From Eublepharis macularius (Eukaryota; Chordata; Lepidosauria; Squamata; Eublepharidae), in NCBI RefSeq assembly GCF_028583425.1, contig NC_072797.1, positions 22,850,001 through 22,914,000 on the forward strand: a stretch of 64,000 bases of DNA, read 5' to 3'. The notes beneath the pieces are model-generated. The model did not search any database, had not been told where the DNA came from, and saw nothing but the letters and a program-made list of their open reading frames with translations. This document shows, piece by piece, positions 46,646 through 57,650 of the stretch. Both the position numbers and the translations under genes were made by a program. How positions within the stretch are numbered: position 1 is the stretch's first letter; every line of letters begins with the position of its first letter.

Positions 46646-46873
46646 ACGTCCCTTCCCTAAGGGGAGGCGACTCGTCACCGGGTTAAAAACTCCCCCCCCC
46701 CTCTGCACTAAGTGTGTGTGTGGGGGGACACCCCTCCGCTTTGGCCTCCCCGATCCCAGATCCCAGATCGGAAACGGGACTTGATCAAAGTGAATCAGAG
46801 ATCTGGGGTCGTCACCAGCACAGATCCACGATTAGCTTGATTGGTATTTTTTTTGGGATCGTGCCCATGTCCA
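45811..46873. mobile_element. hAT-type element with GT-bearing tandem array
   Basis: The ends TAAAGATGGGCACGAT and ATCGTGCCCATGTCCA are inverted. CTTTGGAG is exact on both sides (45803-45810, 46874-46881). The interior (1063 bp) includes repeats of GAGTTCATTCAGTGCGTT and three copies of a CGGGTTAAAA unit with (GT)n. Confidence 0.92.
46423..46740. repeat. Tandem units each carrying a (GT)n run
   Basis: Units start at 46423, 46532 and 46679 (CGGGTTAAAA, then CTCTGCTCTAAGTG, then (GT)n, then GAAAACGTCCC and the palindrome CTGAGGGGAGG). Spacing differs (109 and 147) because the GT runs differ (46460-46492 and 46560-46643). Confidence 0.85.
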
Positions 46874-46881
46874 CTTTGGAG

Positions 46882-48001
46882 TGCCAGAAAACTCCTTTTT
46901 TGATATATATGTATGTACATAAGCTAGGGACCTGTGAGCAATTGTGGAACAATTTGGAAATCCCCTATCTCGATAATCTCCCCTCCTATCCCAACTTCTA
47001 TAAGCTCTCAGTAGCTTGAACAGGTTAATTTCCCCCATTCCCTTCATTTAACTTTCAGTACACTGTGCCTCTAGTATATTTGTCCTCATCAGGTTTTTTT
47101 TCATTTGGTTAATTTACAAAGTCATATTTTTCTGCATTCTTGGGAAATATCATGAATATATAGAAACCTCTGCCTTGTCTATGGTGTGCTGCTTCCAAGG
47201 TTGGCATGAGCCACCCCAGTTTGAAATTAGATATTATGAAGGCTGGAGATTTACAACAAAACATTGTGGGTTGCTTTTACTAAGCTCCTCATACATCCCT
47301 GAAAATAAGCTTTTGATGGAAACTTTTCCATGGAGCTTAAGCCTTGGCAAATGGTGGGATATTTTGTGGGTGGTGCCTGGTGAGGATGTGATGTTACTTC
47401 CCAGAGATGCTCTAGGAATTCCTCAGATCTCTATGGTAGTGATCATAGAGACATGGGGAAATGCCTAGGGTGTCACTGTGGATGTCATTTTCTAACATTT
47501 TTTAACCTACTCCTCAGTTTCTCAAGTGTAGGGTTGGGCTAAAGGTGAGTTTTTTCTCACCATGGGCAGGCAAAGGGGAAGCCTACTCCTCACTCACTTC
47601 CAAAATCCCAGTCATTTCCACACCATGGAACCCAACCACATCTCTGATGGGATGAGTTTCTACAGTGCCTTAAAAGCCTACCCTTCCTATGTATTTTGGC
47701 AAAATTCATGTGTGCTGTGCTTTGAATGACAAAAAAAGTTTTTAAAATAAACTGCTCTTCACATAGCAAGCAGCCTTCACACATACAGAAAAATGAACTG
47801 TAAACTTAAGAAGAGCCCTACAGGATCAGATCAAATGTCCATCCGTATCAGCATTCTGTTCAGAACCGTGGCAAATCAGATGCTTTGGAAGGTCCAGAGG
47901 TACGGGGGCAAAATCATCCCCCAGGAACTGGAACAACGCCACTTAACATGGAAGTTCTGTTGAGTGATTTGCCCATGATGCTAACAGGTACAGATGGACC
48001 T
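46882..48001. other. IL7R intron 4, unassigned part
   Basis: No gene or clear repeat was recognised between the hAT element and the 5S-type SINE; 47840-47990 may be SINE-related. Confidence 0.35.
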
Positions 48002-48180
48002 GGTGGTGGAGAGTGCCCTCAAGTCATAGCTGACTAACAGAGGTGGTTTGCCATTGTCTGCCTCTAGAACCCTAGTCTTCATTGGAGGTCTCCCATCCAA
48101 TTACTAACCAAGGCCTACCCTGCTTAGCTTCTGAGATCTGATAAGATTAGGCTAACCCGGGCTACCCAGGTCAGGACACA
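48002..48180 (-). repeat. 5S rRNA-derived SINE
   Basis: In reverse: AGGCTAACCC, AGATCTCAGAAGCTAAGCAG, GTTAGTAATTGGATGGGAGA and GGCAGACAATGGCAAACCAC. Confidence 0.8.
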
Positions 48181-48439
48181 GATGGATCTACTTAATCTTT
48201 TTTCAAAGACGATTCTGTCAGAGGCTGTTAAGGAACTATCCTAGCTAGCTGAGTATTGTCAGATCTGACTAGCAGCAAGCTCTTCAGAACAACCTTTTAA
48301 CTGAAGATGCCAGGGACACAACTTTCAGCCTGCAGTCCACCTGCCACACTCTCTCCATGTGGTCATTTGGGGTATTAAATGTTAACAAAAGCCTATAAAA
48401 TGATTTTTTGAGAAGTAAACCTCATTTCCCCTCTTTTAG

Positions 48440-48614
48440 ACCAAAGAATTTCAACGTGTACCAGTAACACTTCTGAGAAAGGAATTTCAGCCAAGCACAA
48501 AGTATGAACTACGTGTCCGGTCCAAGCCCAGTCGAGACTATTTCAAAGGCTCGTGGAGTGAGTGGAGCCATTCTGTCTACCTCCAGACGGCACAGAGAAG
48601 CCCAGAAGAAACAG
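48440..48614 (+). CDS. IL7R: IL7R exon 5: WSXWS-bearing exon
   Basis: The exon follows CCCTCTTTTAG and ends at ACAG|GTACAT with phase 1. It encodes residues 188-245: the end of the second fibronectin domain with YELRVRSKP, then DYFKGSWSEWS (human HYFKGFWSEWS). WSEWS, at 226-230, is the class I cytokine receptor signature. The juxtamembrane stretch QTAQRSPEET follows. This is the strongest single-exon evidence for the family. Exon 6 is the transmembrane exon. Confidence 0.95.
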
Positions 48615-48789
48615 GTACATAAGATTTTTTTTAACGTTTGCAACTTGCATACTCTATTTCTCCTTTTTATCTAACCTTTGTGCCACATTGAAGTCAGGCA
48701 GCGGTGTGACTTTGTGCCGGATGAGGGTCAATACTCTGAAGCTCAGCCTAGATAAAACAGGGACACTGCCGTACAATCAAAATTCTTAC

Positions 48790-49215
48790 CTTTAAGGCCC
48801 TAAGAAACTCAGGGCCAGGGTACTTGAAGGGGCACCTTCATCCGTATTATCCAGTCTACTAGTTAAAACCCTCTCCTCAAGGCCTACTCTCTGTGCTCCC
48901 ACCAGCAGAAGTGAGATGACGGGCAATACAGACAGGGTTTTCCACCCCCTGTGATGGCACCTTGCCTTTGGAATGTCCTCCCCTCTGAGGCTGGCCTGAC
49001 CCCTACCTTATTGTTTCTGAGGTGCTAGTTCAAAACATCTTTTATCCAGGCTTTTAATTGGGTCTTTTAACGGTCTTCTTTTGCGCTTGAGGACTGTTTT
49101 ATGAATATCATTTTAGGCTGCACACTGTTTGTTTTATTCTCTTTTTTATGGACCTGGCTTGCTTTTAATGGTTTTTGATGCTGTTTCCCTTTACTCCACT
49201 TTTCTGCCCAGTGAG
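48790..49215 (+). repeat. LINE 3' region (L2/CR1 type)
   Basis: TTTAAGGCCCTAAGAAACTC then AGGGCCAGGGTACTTGA is the translated FKALRNSGPGYLKG block. CCTTTGGAATGTCCTCCCC is the usual WN(V/A)LP block, and a T-rich 3' UTR follows. Broken by stops. Confidence 0.65.
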
Positions 49216-49229
49216 GAACGCCAAGCACT

Positions 49230-49408
49230 TACATCATTACCCTCTCCTCTGTTTTAACCTCACAACAACCCTGTGAGGTAGATTGGACTGAGAGAGAGTT
49301 ACTGGCCCAAAGTCACCCAGCAAGCTTGCATGGCAGAGTAGGGATTCAAACTTGGGTCTTCCAGATCCTAGTCTGAGACTCTAACCACTACCCACAGTGG
49401 TTCTCCAC
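49230..49408 (-). repeat. tRNA-derived SINE
   Basis: ACCTCACAACAACCCTGTGA, GCCCAAAGTCACCCAGCAAG and the reverse head GACTCTAACCACTACCCACA. Confidence 0.8.
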
Positions 49409-49540
49409 TTTCTCTCCTGCCCTCCCGCTGGGAGCTTGTCCCTTGTCAAGTTACAAAAGTCATGCAGTAGCAAGTTTCTCAGATGAGTTGTATGGTGGTC
49501 AAAGCTGCGCCTGGCTAAGTTGTGCAAGTTCCACGGAAGG

Positions 49541-49863
49541 TAGGGTTGCCAGGTCCCTATACCCTCTTGGAAGGAGGGGGACCTGGCATTTACCTTGCAC
49601 TCCCCCTGAATTTTCTCTTTGTGCATGTGCTCCCAGTGCTTGCACAATGATGTCACTTCTAGGACTGGGCCAAATTGGCTAGCAACTCCTGGGGCTTGCA
49701 CGGTGATGTCACTCCTGGGAGTGATGTCATTGCACTGAGCCAGGAGCGCACCCCAGGAAGCCTGTTCCCACATCTTTTCCCCTGCTGGCCAGGTGAGTGG
49801 TGGCAGGGGGAGAAGGCTGGAAGCAGGGAATCCCCTGCCCCCACCTGGCGAATGGCAACCCTA
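49541..49863. mobile_element. GGGTTGCCAGGTCCC hAT-type element
   Basis: TAGGGTTGCCAGGTCCCTAT start and CACCTGGCGAATGGCAACCC then TA end. It contains two CAATGATGTCACTTC/GTGATGTCACTCC blocks. Flanks ACGGAAGG and ACAGAAAC may be a worn duplication. Confidence 0.7.
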
Positions 49864-51036
49864 ACAGAAACTGATGCTGGGCTCAGGAATATTGCAGGGC
49901 ATCAAGTCCTCCAGTAACTATCTCTGAGCCTTGGTGAGTTGCACAAGTTGCATAGTGGTGAGTTGTTGAGTGGTTGCTGTTGGCCCTGACCCTGATGAGT
50001 CCTTCAGGGTGGGAGGAGGAGATAGGAGCAGGGGTAGATTGAGGAGCCAAAATAGCCCTAGAAAGGACCCTGCACCTGTCTTTTACTGACAGAAATCAGG
50101 GCTTGAAGGCTGGCCACATTGTCAGGGTTGCCTAGCAACCCCTACAATGACCACTGAGATCTCAGAGGGCTTTCATTTCTTAAAGCTACAGGCATCGCCT
50201 GTATATGGGGGGAGGATTAACCCCCCTCCCCAGTGTATTTTTGTTTAGATTTAAGGCTTATCTGCAAAGCCAGGGCTATTCTTAAGTCTGTAGAAAGGTT
50301 TGTCTCTTCATGACCCCCATATCTTGATTGAAGGATATTGGGTCATGTTGCGAATAATGCGTGGGAGCCCATGAGATTTGTAGGGGCAAAGGAATTCCAT
50401 TCTTTTTGTCCCTTCCTCCTCACTGGGCTGCCTACTTGCCAGACAGCTTGCCCTGCCACCTGCAGAGCTGTGGCAAGAGCTGCCTGGCTAATGTGGCAAG
50501 AGGAGAAAGGCTGCAGCTCCCCCACTCCTCCTCTTCCTCTCCTCCAGTCTGAAGAGGAATACCCCACATCTGAACCTGGCCCCATTCTCTGTTTTTTCCT
50601 GTCACATAGGCTCAGAATTAGATGTATGAAGATTACAAAGTTATCCTTGCAGCAGGTGGGGAGGGTGGCCCCACCAGGTAGAAAGTAGCTTGGACCAGTC
50701 CGGAATTGGTTTGCCACATTCAACCATTCCCATCCAACAAAGCCGCTCTTCGCACAAAACCAAAGCGATGCTCAGACTGTCCTCATTTAACTTGATGGTT
50801 GTTTATTATGGTGATGCAAATATGCATTTACATTTGGGGTGATTATCATGAAACAAAACAACTCTAGAGGTGGATCGGGGCCAAGAACTTCATGCCTCTA
50901 CAGCAGCATGTCTTTCCAAACAGGAATGGCTGCTTGCTAATGATTAATAACAGGTTGGTATGTTTTTTACCCTTGAATTCAAATGCCACTAAATCAAGGT
51001 TCTATAAAGAGATATTTATTCTTTTTTTTCCCTTAG
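49864..51036. other. IL7R intron 5, unassigned part
   Basis: Moderately GC-rich with open frames on both strands at 50338-50723 that lack recognisable domains. No repeat ends seen. Confidence 0.35.
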
Positions 51037-51127
51037 ATGATCAATTAATCTTGATGACAGCATCCATTGTGGGCTTTTTTGTACTAATGATCCTAATTTT
51101 TCTGATCTTGGTATTTTGGAAAAACAG
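51037..51127 (+). CDS. IL7R: IL7R exon 6: transmembrane segment
   Basis: A 91-nt exon after TTTTCCCTTAG ends at AACAG|GTAATT (phase 1 in, phase 2 out; human is 94 nt with the same phases). It encodes DDQLILMTASIVGFFVLM and a further hydrophobic run ending FWKNR, a single helix at about 249-272 followed by basic stop-transfer residues. Because 91 is not a multiple of three, skipping it shifts the reading frame, as in the known soluble human isoform. Confidence 0.92.
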
Positions 51128-51607
51128 GTAATTGAATCGCTCATCATTCCTCCGCGAGAATGTTCTTGTAACATGCCCCCCCTCACACACATCACAATCC
51201 CATCACATATACCCAGATAATCATTTGACTTAAGAAAAAGTAGCAAATGAAATTCTGAAATTCTGAAATTACATTTTCTATATTTCTGAAATGGCACCAT
51301 GGCCCACTATAGGGCTTTTCTACCATGCTTTCAACTCTACTTTCTTTTGCTATGTCTTTTCATCCAACCTGAGAAACAGACTTACAAACCTTCCTGGCTA
51401 TTTCTTTTTGTCCTAATATATCATCCTATTGATGGCTTGAGTGTTCTGATCCAAAGGAAACTTGTATTGCCACTGGAACTTTTCACTGCTTTGGGAAGTG
51501 TAAATTAGATGAGAGGTAGATTTGTGAATGGGTCTCCTGAGCATTTTTAATTGGTAAGTAGCAATGGTGGGAGGCCACAATTCAGACTGGGGCTCCAGCA
51601 CTGACAG

Positions 51608-52175
51608 CCTTGCCAGGTTCCTCCCGATGACAGGCAATCTCCTGGCAATTCCTACCTCGGCCACTGATCACCAGCTGATTGGCGGGAGGTGACAGGTGAG
51701 GGAAATGTTCATGCATGCATCCATGGCCCTGGTCGATGACATCACTTCCAGTGCAACCTGGAAGTGATGGCATTGAGCCAGTGCTGATCCTTTAACAATA
51801 GGCCCAAGCTGCTTTGTTTTGGGCCAAGTGTTAAAGAATTGTCCCAGGTCATGCTGGAAGTGATGTCATTGACTGGGGCCATGGCGCACACATGCACAGA
51901 GAAGAGGTAAGTAGCCACTGCCCCCAGGGTTGCCAGCTCCGGGAAGGGAAATACCTGGAGAGGGTGAAGCTTGGGGAGAGCGGAGTTTGGGGAGGTGCAG
52001 GAGCTCAGCAGGTGAGAGTCCACTGTCCAAAGCAGCCATTTTTTCCAGGGGAATTGATCTCTGTCACCTGGAGATCAGTTGTGATTTCAGGAGATCTCCA
52101 GCCACTACCTGGAGATTGGTAAGCCTAACTTCCCCCCACCTCTTGCCAGTTGCCGGGAGGAAACTGGCAACCCTA
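51608..52175. mobile_element. Longer GTTGCCAGG-type element with nested MITE
   Basis: CTTGCCAGGTTCCTCCCG start and GCCGGGAGGAAACTGGCAAC then CCTAA end. Paired GATGACATCACTTCC / GGAAGTGATGTCATTG blocks lie inside. The element at 51925 is inserted near its right end. Confidence 0.6.
51925..52130. mobile_element. GGGTTGCCA hAT-type MITE, nested
   Basis: AGGGTTGCCAGCTCCGGG start and GAGATTGGTAAGCCTAA end. CTGCCCCC / CTTCCCCC flank it (8 bp, one change). Confidence 0.72.
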
Positions 52176-52209
52176 AACACTGAGAAAGAGAGCTCGTTCA
52201 GCTCCTCAG

Positions 52210-52566
52210 AGGCCTAGAACTTTGATCTGTTAGGAGAAATGTACAGGTTCTCTGTATGTTGCCCATATGTTTTCCCCAGAGAGAGGAGATGTTTTCTGTT
52301 GCCCCAGAAGGTTGGACCAGAACCAACAGCTTGAAATTAAATCAAAAGAGTTTTCAGGGTAATGGTGATTGACACTTTAGGGTCAGGAAGCAATTTTCCT
52401 CAGGCCAGTTTGTCTAGGGATCCTGGAGGTGTTTTGCCATCTTCTGGGAGGGGTTACTGGGGCAGTCGAGGGAGGGGGGTAGTTGTGAATTTCCTGCATT
52501 GTGCAGGGGGTTGGACTAGATGACCCTTGAGGTCCCTTCCAGCCCTATGATTCTATGATTCTATCT
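52210..52566 (+). repeat. CR1 LINE 3' end
   Basis: GGTTGGACTAGATGACCCTT then GAGGTCCCTTCCAGCCCTAT and a GATTCTATGATTCTATC tail is the CR1 hallmark. Upstream AGGTTGGACCAGAACCAACA then GCTTGAAATTAAA is the end of the CR1 coding region. Confidence 0.85.
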
Positions 52567-52828
52567 AATCACACCTGGGCAGATGTGTAAATAGCTATAA
52601 GACAGATAGCTCTTCCCCCAGGGCCCTTCTCTGCTCATTCAAATGCACAGGGTGGAACAGAGGGAACGAAGATGCTCCTCCTGGCTCAGTGCATGCACAG
52701 GAGCGGATTTACACCCTGTGCACAAACTGTTTTAAAGGTAAGCTTCAGATCACACATGAAAAGTTAATTGAGTTGGGGTTTCCCCCAGTCCAACTCAAGT
52801 TTAGCACATATAGAGAGAGACCCTTATT

Positions 52829-52965
52829 TTGATTCCACACACGTTGGATAATGCACTTCCAATCCTCTTTAGAGATCATTTGGAACTGAATTTTTCATGT
52901 GTGAAACAAAAGCTCCACTTCAAAACGATTGCGAAAGTGCATTATCCAATGTGTGTGGAATCAAC
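52829..52965. mobile_element. Palindromic GATTCCACACACGTTGG MITE
   Basis: TTGATTCCACACACGTTGGA then TAATGCACTT, and AAAGTGCATTATCCAATGTG then TGTGGAATCAA. Fourth copy of the family. Confidence 0.8.
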
Positions 52966-52984
52966 GGAGCTGCTGCTTTACACT

Positions 52985-53395
52985 CACAATCCCATTGCAT
53001 TACACTGTAGAATTCACTGCCAACAGTTGTAGTGATGGCCATGAGCACAGATGGCTTTAAAAGGGGGCTGGACCGATTCACAGAGGAGATTGGTCCATCA
53101 GTGGCTACTGGCCATGGCACGTAAAGGGAACCGTCATATTCAGGGGCAGTGTGCCTTGAAAAGCCTATGGAGGCACCATAAGTTGACTGCAATTTGCCAG
53201 CACTTTTTGCCACCATGCCTCTGAATCCTGGAGCTAGGAGGCAACAGCAGGCGAAGGCCTCAGCCTCTAAGCCCCATTTGTTGGCCCTTCTAGGGCATCT
53301 GGTTGGCCACTCTATGGAACAGGATTCTGGACTGGATGGACCACTGATCTGGTCTGGCACAGCATCTCTTGTATTCTTGTGGCTTACCTGAATGG
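52985..53395 (+). repeat. CR1-type LINE C-terminal and 3' UTR fragment
   Basis: It translates as EFTANSCSDGHEHRWL-like text, or NSLPTVVVMAMSTDGFKRGL when small gaps are allowed, then DRFTEEIG. The 3' UTR has GGCATCTGGTTGGCCACTCT and GGACTGGATGGACCACTGAT. Confidence 0.65.
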
Positions 53396-53466
53396 AGGTG
53401 CAAGAGGTCTCTAACCAGAGTAAAATGTAACTCAGTGTAACATCTGAACTTCTCATTCTTTCTGGC

Positions 53467-53567
<101 letters not shown>

Positions 53568-53744
53568 AATTGTAAATAAGCACAAGTAAAAAGCTCGGCT
53601 GTTTCGAAGATGAACAAGATACTGGTCCAGAATCTGTGCTGACTGTTTGGCATCATCGCTGTTCTGCTGTTGCATTTCTAGGCTCTTTCGCAGGTGACAT
53701 CACCATTCTCCTGTTTTCTGTCATTGCTGTATCTTCTCTTCTAG

Positions 53745-53820
53745 GATCAAGCCCGTGGTGTGGCCAGCTATCCCGAATCACGAGAAAACTTTGGATAAAC
53801 TCTGCAACACACTGAGAAAG
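53745..53820 (+). CDS. IL7R: IL7R exon 7: Box1 region
   Basis: A 76-nt exon (phase 2 in, 0 out, the length I derive for human) follows TCTTCTAG and ends at AAG|GTTTGT. It encodes [20 protein letters not shown] and NTLRK, matching human [28 protein letters not shown] is Box1, the JAK1-binding proline motif next to the membrane. The donor GTTTGT is weaker than the others but the match is clear. Confidence 0.95.
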
Positions 53821-54015
53821 GTTTGTGCTTTCACTACTTCTGTTCCAGGAAAGGTTCTTTAGGAATGAATTCTGTAAGACCTCAGCGGAAAAGAAATGGT
53901 GATCTACAATTCATTTTTGACTGGGCTTTAAACTGTTAATTCAATACATTTTGCCAAGGTGATTTTTAAAGCATGGGATGTGATCAGACTTATTGACCAT
54001 GTCTGTACTCCAGAT

Positions 54016-55261
54016 TAGACGTGGGCATGAACGGGAAAAAAACACCCGAACACCCTGTTCGATGTTCGGTGCCATCCACGAACAATGAACATGGACTGTT
54101 CCCGGACATGTTCATTGTTCGTGGGGGCCAGAACCACCCCCACCCCCAAACCACCCCCATTTAGCCCCCCCTCCCCTCAAACCCACTTGCCTGGCCCTTT
54201 AAAGATCCCTTTAAACTATCAGCTGGCAGGCGGCAGGTGGGGGGAATTCCCCCTGCCAACTGCCAGCTGATAGTTTAAAGGGCCGGGAGAGAAGTCGCAC
54301 AGCCAGGATGTCTGCCCAGTGCGAGAGAGGTGGGGAGATTCTCCCTTTCCCTCTTGCATCCGGGAGAATCTTCCCGATGTCCAATACCCACCAAATTTGC
54401 AGGGGATATAGTAGTCACTGTCCTCTGAAGCCCCTCCCCCCTGTTTCAGAGAGATTGCACCCCAGGAAAGGCATGATCCATGGCTCTCCCCCTTTAGTCC
54501 CCACTGGCCTCTGAAGACTCCCCCAGTTTCAGAGAGATTGCACCCCGGGAAAGGCATGATCCATAGCTCTCCCCCTTAGTCCTCACTGTTCTCCAAAGGA
54601 CCCCCCCCCCCAGTTTCAGAGAGATTGCACCCCAGGAAAGGCATGATCCATGGCTCTCTCCCTTTAGTCCTCACTGTCCTCTGAAGACCCCCCCCCAGTT
54701 TCAGAGAGATAGCACCCCAAGAAATGTATGATCCATGTGTGTCCCCCCCCTTTCCTGTTATTTTCTGTTCACAGTGGCAAAAACGAGACTCTCTGGTGGA
54801 AGCTACTTTGAGGGGTTACAAACTGATCTTCCCAATGTCCAATACCCACCAAATGTGCAGGGGACATAGTCCTCACTGTCCTCTGAAGACCCCCCCCAGG
54901 TTTCAGAGACATTGTACCCCGGGAAAGGCACGATGCAGGGCTCTCCCCCTTTGTTGTTATTTTCTCTTCACAGTGGCAAAAACAGGACTCTCTGCTGGAA
55001 GTACTTTGAAGGATTAAAGCCAGAAGGAAAGCCAGAAGGAGTTCAGACAGAGTTCAGTCCCTCCCTCCGGTTGCCAAGGAATTGATTGCAGCAGGCTGTA
55101 GACTGTCTGGCTTGCCAAACGTCTGCCGAAGGCAACAAACAAGGCTTTTAATGACCACCTGTTCGTTTAGGATGGGGCCTCCCGAACAGCTTGCTCGCGA
55201 ACCGCAGATTGGGCTGTTCGTGGCTTTTTTCTGTTTGTAATGCTGTTCATGCCCATGTCTA
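54016..55261. mobile_element. hAT-type element with inner tandem array
   Basis: The ends TAGACGTGGGCATGAACG and TGTTCATGCCCATGTCTA are inverted. CTCCAGAT is exact on both sides (54008-54015, 55262-55269). 1246 bp, in IL7R intron 7; no transposase frame. Confidence 0.93.
54405..54960. repeat. 85-bp tandem repeats plus 197-bp duplication
   Basis: The block GCACCCCAGGAAAGGCATGA recurs at 54457, 54540, 54627 and 54712 (about 85-base spacing), and once more at 54912. CACAGTGGCAAAAACGAGAC near 54772 recurs about 197 bases on. CAATACCCACCAAATTTGCA also occurs twice (54382, 54839). Confidence 0.85.
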
Positions 55262-56188
55262 CTCCAGATACAACTAACTGTAGCTGCAGTGGTCAATTCA
55301 CAAACATTAGGGTAGTCTTACTTCTGGTTCTCCCCTGTTTCTTTTTATGTTTCTTTGGTCCATTTCTTTTAACCCCACCCCCCATTGCATTTTTTCTCCA
55401 TTGAGCTCGGTTCCCCCCATTTGCAGCTGCCTATTCTTTTTCTAGCTGCTAGCTTTCTGTCTGCCCACTACTCTTTTTCAGGATTCTTCTACTTTCCTGG
55501 GGAAACCCACTCTATCCTATTGAAGTTCCAGTGGAGGATATTTCATCCCGCAAACCACTTCAGGACAAGTTGTATGTTTTTTCTTACAGCAACCTCACTT
55601 AGACATATCCTAGCACACCCAAGGGATTCACACATCACTGTCCCCACTCAAACTTCACAATCTCTGGTGTATGGCAGGCCAAGATCCATAGCTCTTTGTG
55701 GTATGGAGTGTGTGCAAGTGAATATTCCACTGTTTCCCGTTGTGTTCTTCACGGCTGGTGCTCTAGTTTCCATTCTGCTGTTAAGTTACCAGCATGTAGT
55801 GAAACCTCATTCCAGTTCTTAAGTGGTTTTGGTCTAACGTTGCAACTGTTTAAGGTACGGGAAGAAGGAAGGATTGTGCCTCAGTGTGGTGTTTTGTGAT
55901 ATTAGTAATGTATTTTCTAGCACTTGTCTTTATTGCCCTGCCATTGTTTATCTATTTAGTAGTAGGAAAGCCTCTTGATAGTCCTTGTGTGTTGGGTCTT
56001 GTTAATTCTCCGTGAAAGCCTTTTTTGGTTAATTCCTCACTGTGTTCATCAAGTCACTGGGAGGCAGCGAATCCGGGACTTTTCCTCCCCTTCACTCTGC
56101 CCCCACGTCATTTCCCAGTAGCAAGAATAGCACCCTCCACCATACCCCAATATATATAAGAAGAGATCCACGCTTGTATGTTAACTGT

Positions 56189-56422
56189 GAGCAGAACCAC
56201 AAGTGACAAAAGGCACAGATTGGACACTTGTCTGCTTCCCTCAAGTTTTGATGGGAAATGTAGGCATCCTGGTCTCGCAGCTTCGCTCTCTGACTGCTGT
56301 CCAATGGACTTTTCAACTGTCACTTGTCCAACATTCCGCCAAGCTGCCTACATTTCCCATCAAAACTTGAGGGAAACTGACAAGTGTCCAATCTGTGCCT
56401 TTTGTCACTTGTGGTTCTGCTC
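56189..56422. mobile_element. Near-perfect inverted repeat (young MITE) in IL7R intron 7
   Basis: Arms of about 78 bases (56189-56267 and 56345-56422) differ at about two positions. They begin GAGCAGAACCACAAGTGACA and end with its inverse. TGT touches both ends and may be a 3-bp duplication. The spacer is about 77 bases. Confidence 0.88.
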
Positions 56423-56667
56423 TGTGTTGATACCACTCTGTACTCTCAGATGTGCTCAGAGTACTGACATTAGGGAATGGGGTGCAGACATGAGCAGCCA
56501 TTCGGATAACACAAGAGTCTGTTGATTTTCCTGAACTGATTTTTTAATTCTAGATTTTAGGGTTGCTAATAGATACTCTAAAAAATAATTAAAAACTCTA
56601 TCCAAAAATTTCACCACCGTTTTTGAAGCTGTTAATTCTGATACCAGACCTGCTCTTGTTCCTACAG

Positions 56668-57189
56668 AATTCCGAGATCAGTTTCTTCAATCCGGAGAGT
56701 TTAGGATATGCTCACATCCACAAAGTGGACGGCATTCAAGCCAAATCAGAAACAGAGCATCTTCAGCAGTTGCTGCTTCCTTGGGCTGTGGATGTTTCAG
56801 AGATGGTTGGGAGCGGATCAGAACTAAAGAACAACTTGAGCCACATCAATCACGGCTGGCTGAAGCTCTCTCTGGCATATGAAGGAATGTGGCCGGCTGA
56901 GAGGCTGAATAGGCATTTGGGAAGAAGTAGCCATATCAATAGCGATGAATTCACCCATGCTAACCTGTACAACAAGAGTGGCACTGGTGGTCAGCGTGGT
57001 TGCAGTGATGCTCTCAATGCCCATTCAAGTGCCCTGCTGGACCCCAACATCCCGCCTGGATTAGATTCCTGCCAGGCAGATCTCTCTCACCAAGCTTATG
57101 CCAACAGTGAAGTTAGGGTATCAAATAAAGAGGAAGCTTATGTCTCTATGGCCAGCTTTTTCGAAAGCAAGGGAAACTTGGGAAATTAG
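56668..57189 (+). CDS. IL7R: IL7R exon 8: cytoplasmic tail and stop
   Basis: The last coding exon starts after TTGTTCCTACAG in phase 0 and runs 173 codons to a TAG stop. It opens with SFFNPESLGYAHIHKVDGIQ (human SFNPESFLDCQIHRVDDIQ). It ends with EEAYVSMASFFESKGNLGN (human EEAYVTMSSFYQNQ), so Tyr459 equals the STAT5/PI3K-docking Tyr449 of human with Val-Ser-Met after it. The middle (about 325-450) is diverged and low in complexity, as is normal for this tail. No frameshift or early stop is present. Confidence 0.94.
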   Translation, partial: NSEISFFNPESLGYAHIHKVDGIQAKSETEHLQQLLLPWAVDVSEMVGSGSELKNNLSHINHGWLKLSLAYEGMWPAERLNRHLGRSSHINSDEFTHANLYNKSGTGGQRGCSDALNAHSSALLDPNIPPGLDSCQADLSHQAYANSEVRVSNKEEAYVSMASFFESKGNLGN

Positions 57190-57368
57190 ATGCTGGTAGC
57201 ATTTCAAGGCATTTCAGAGAAGGTGATGATTACACGATCCTTTCTTTTTGCCCTGCTCTGGCTCTGACGGGTGCTGCTCTGCTTTTAACAGACGGGGCAG
57301 GGTCTGCTTCTTCCATTGTCAAGTGATTCCACACTGGCTGCTTAAGGGAGGGGGTAAAAATGTTTCTA

Positions 57369-57374
57369 AATAAA
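57369..57374 (+). terminator. IL7R: Candidate IL7R polyadenylation signal
   Basis: AATAAA lies 180 bases after the IL7R stop codon, before the first repeat of the intergenic region. It is the nearest canonical signal. Later ones (for example in 57620-57635) are possible alternatives. Confidence 0.45.
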
Positions 57375-57650
57375 TTGTAGCAACACCGCAAAAATCCGCA
57401 CCTCTTTGAAAAGCCAGCATAGAGGTGAGTCTGTTGGGCTTTGCTCTCAGAACCAGGCCTGAATCTCTGCTCTGTCATGGAAACTTGGCCTGGTGTCCTT
57501 GGGCCCATCCCACTCTCTCAGCATAATCTACCTCACAGGGGTGTTGTCATGAAAAAATGGAGGAAAAGAGAATAATATGATAAGCCCCTTTGTGTTCCCA
57601 CTGGCGAGAAAATTGGAGTATAAATAATAAATAACAGTAAAATCACTGTC

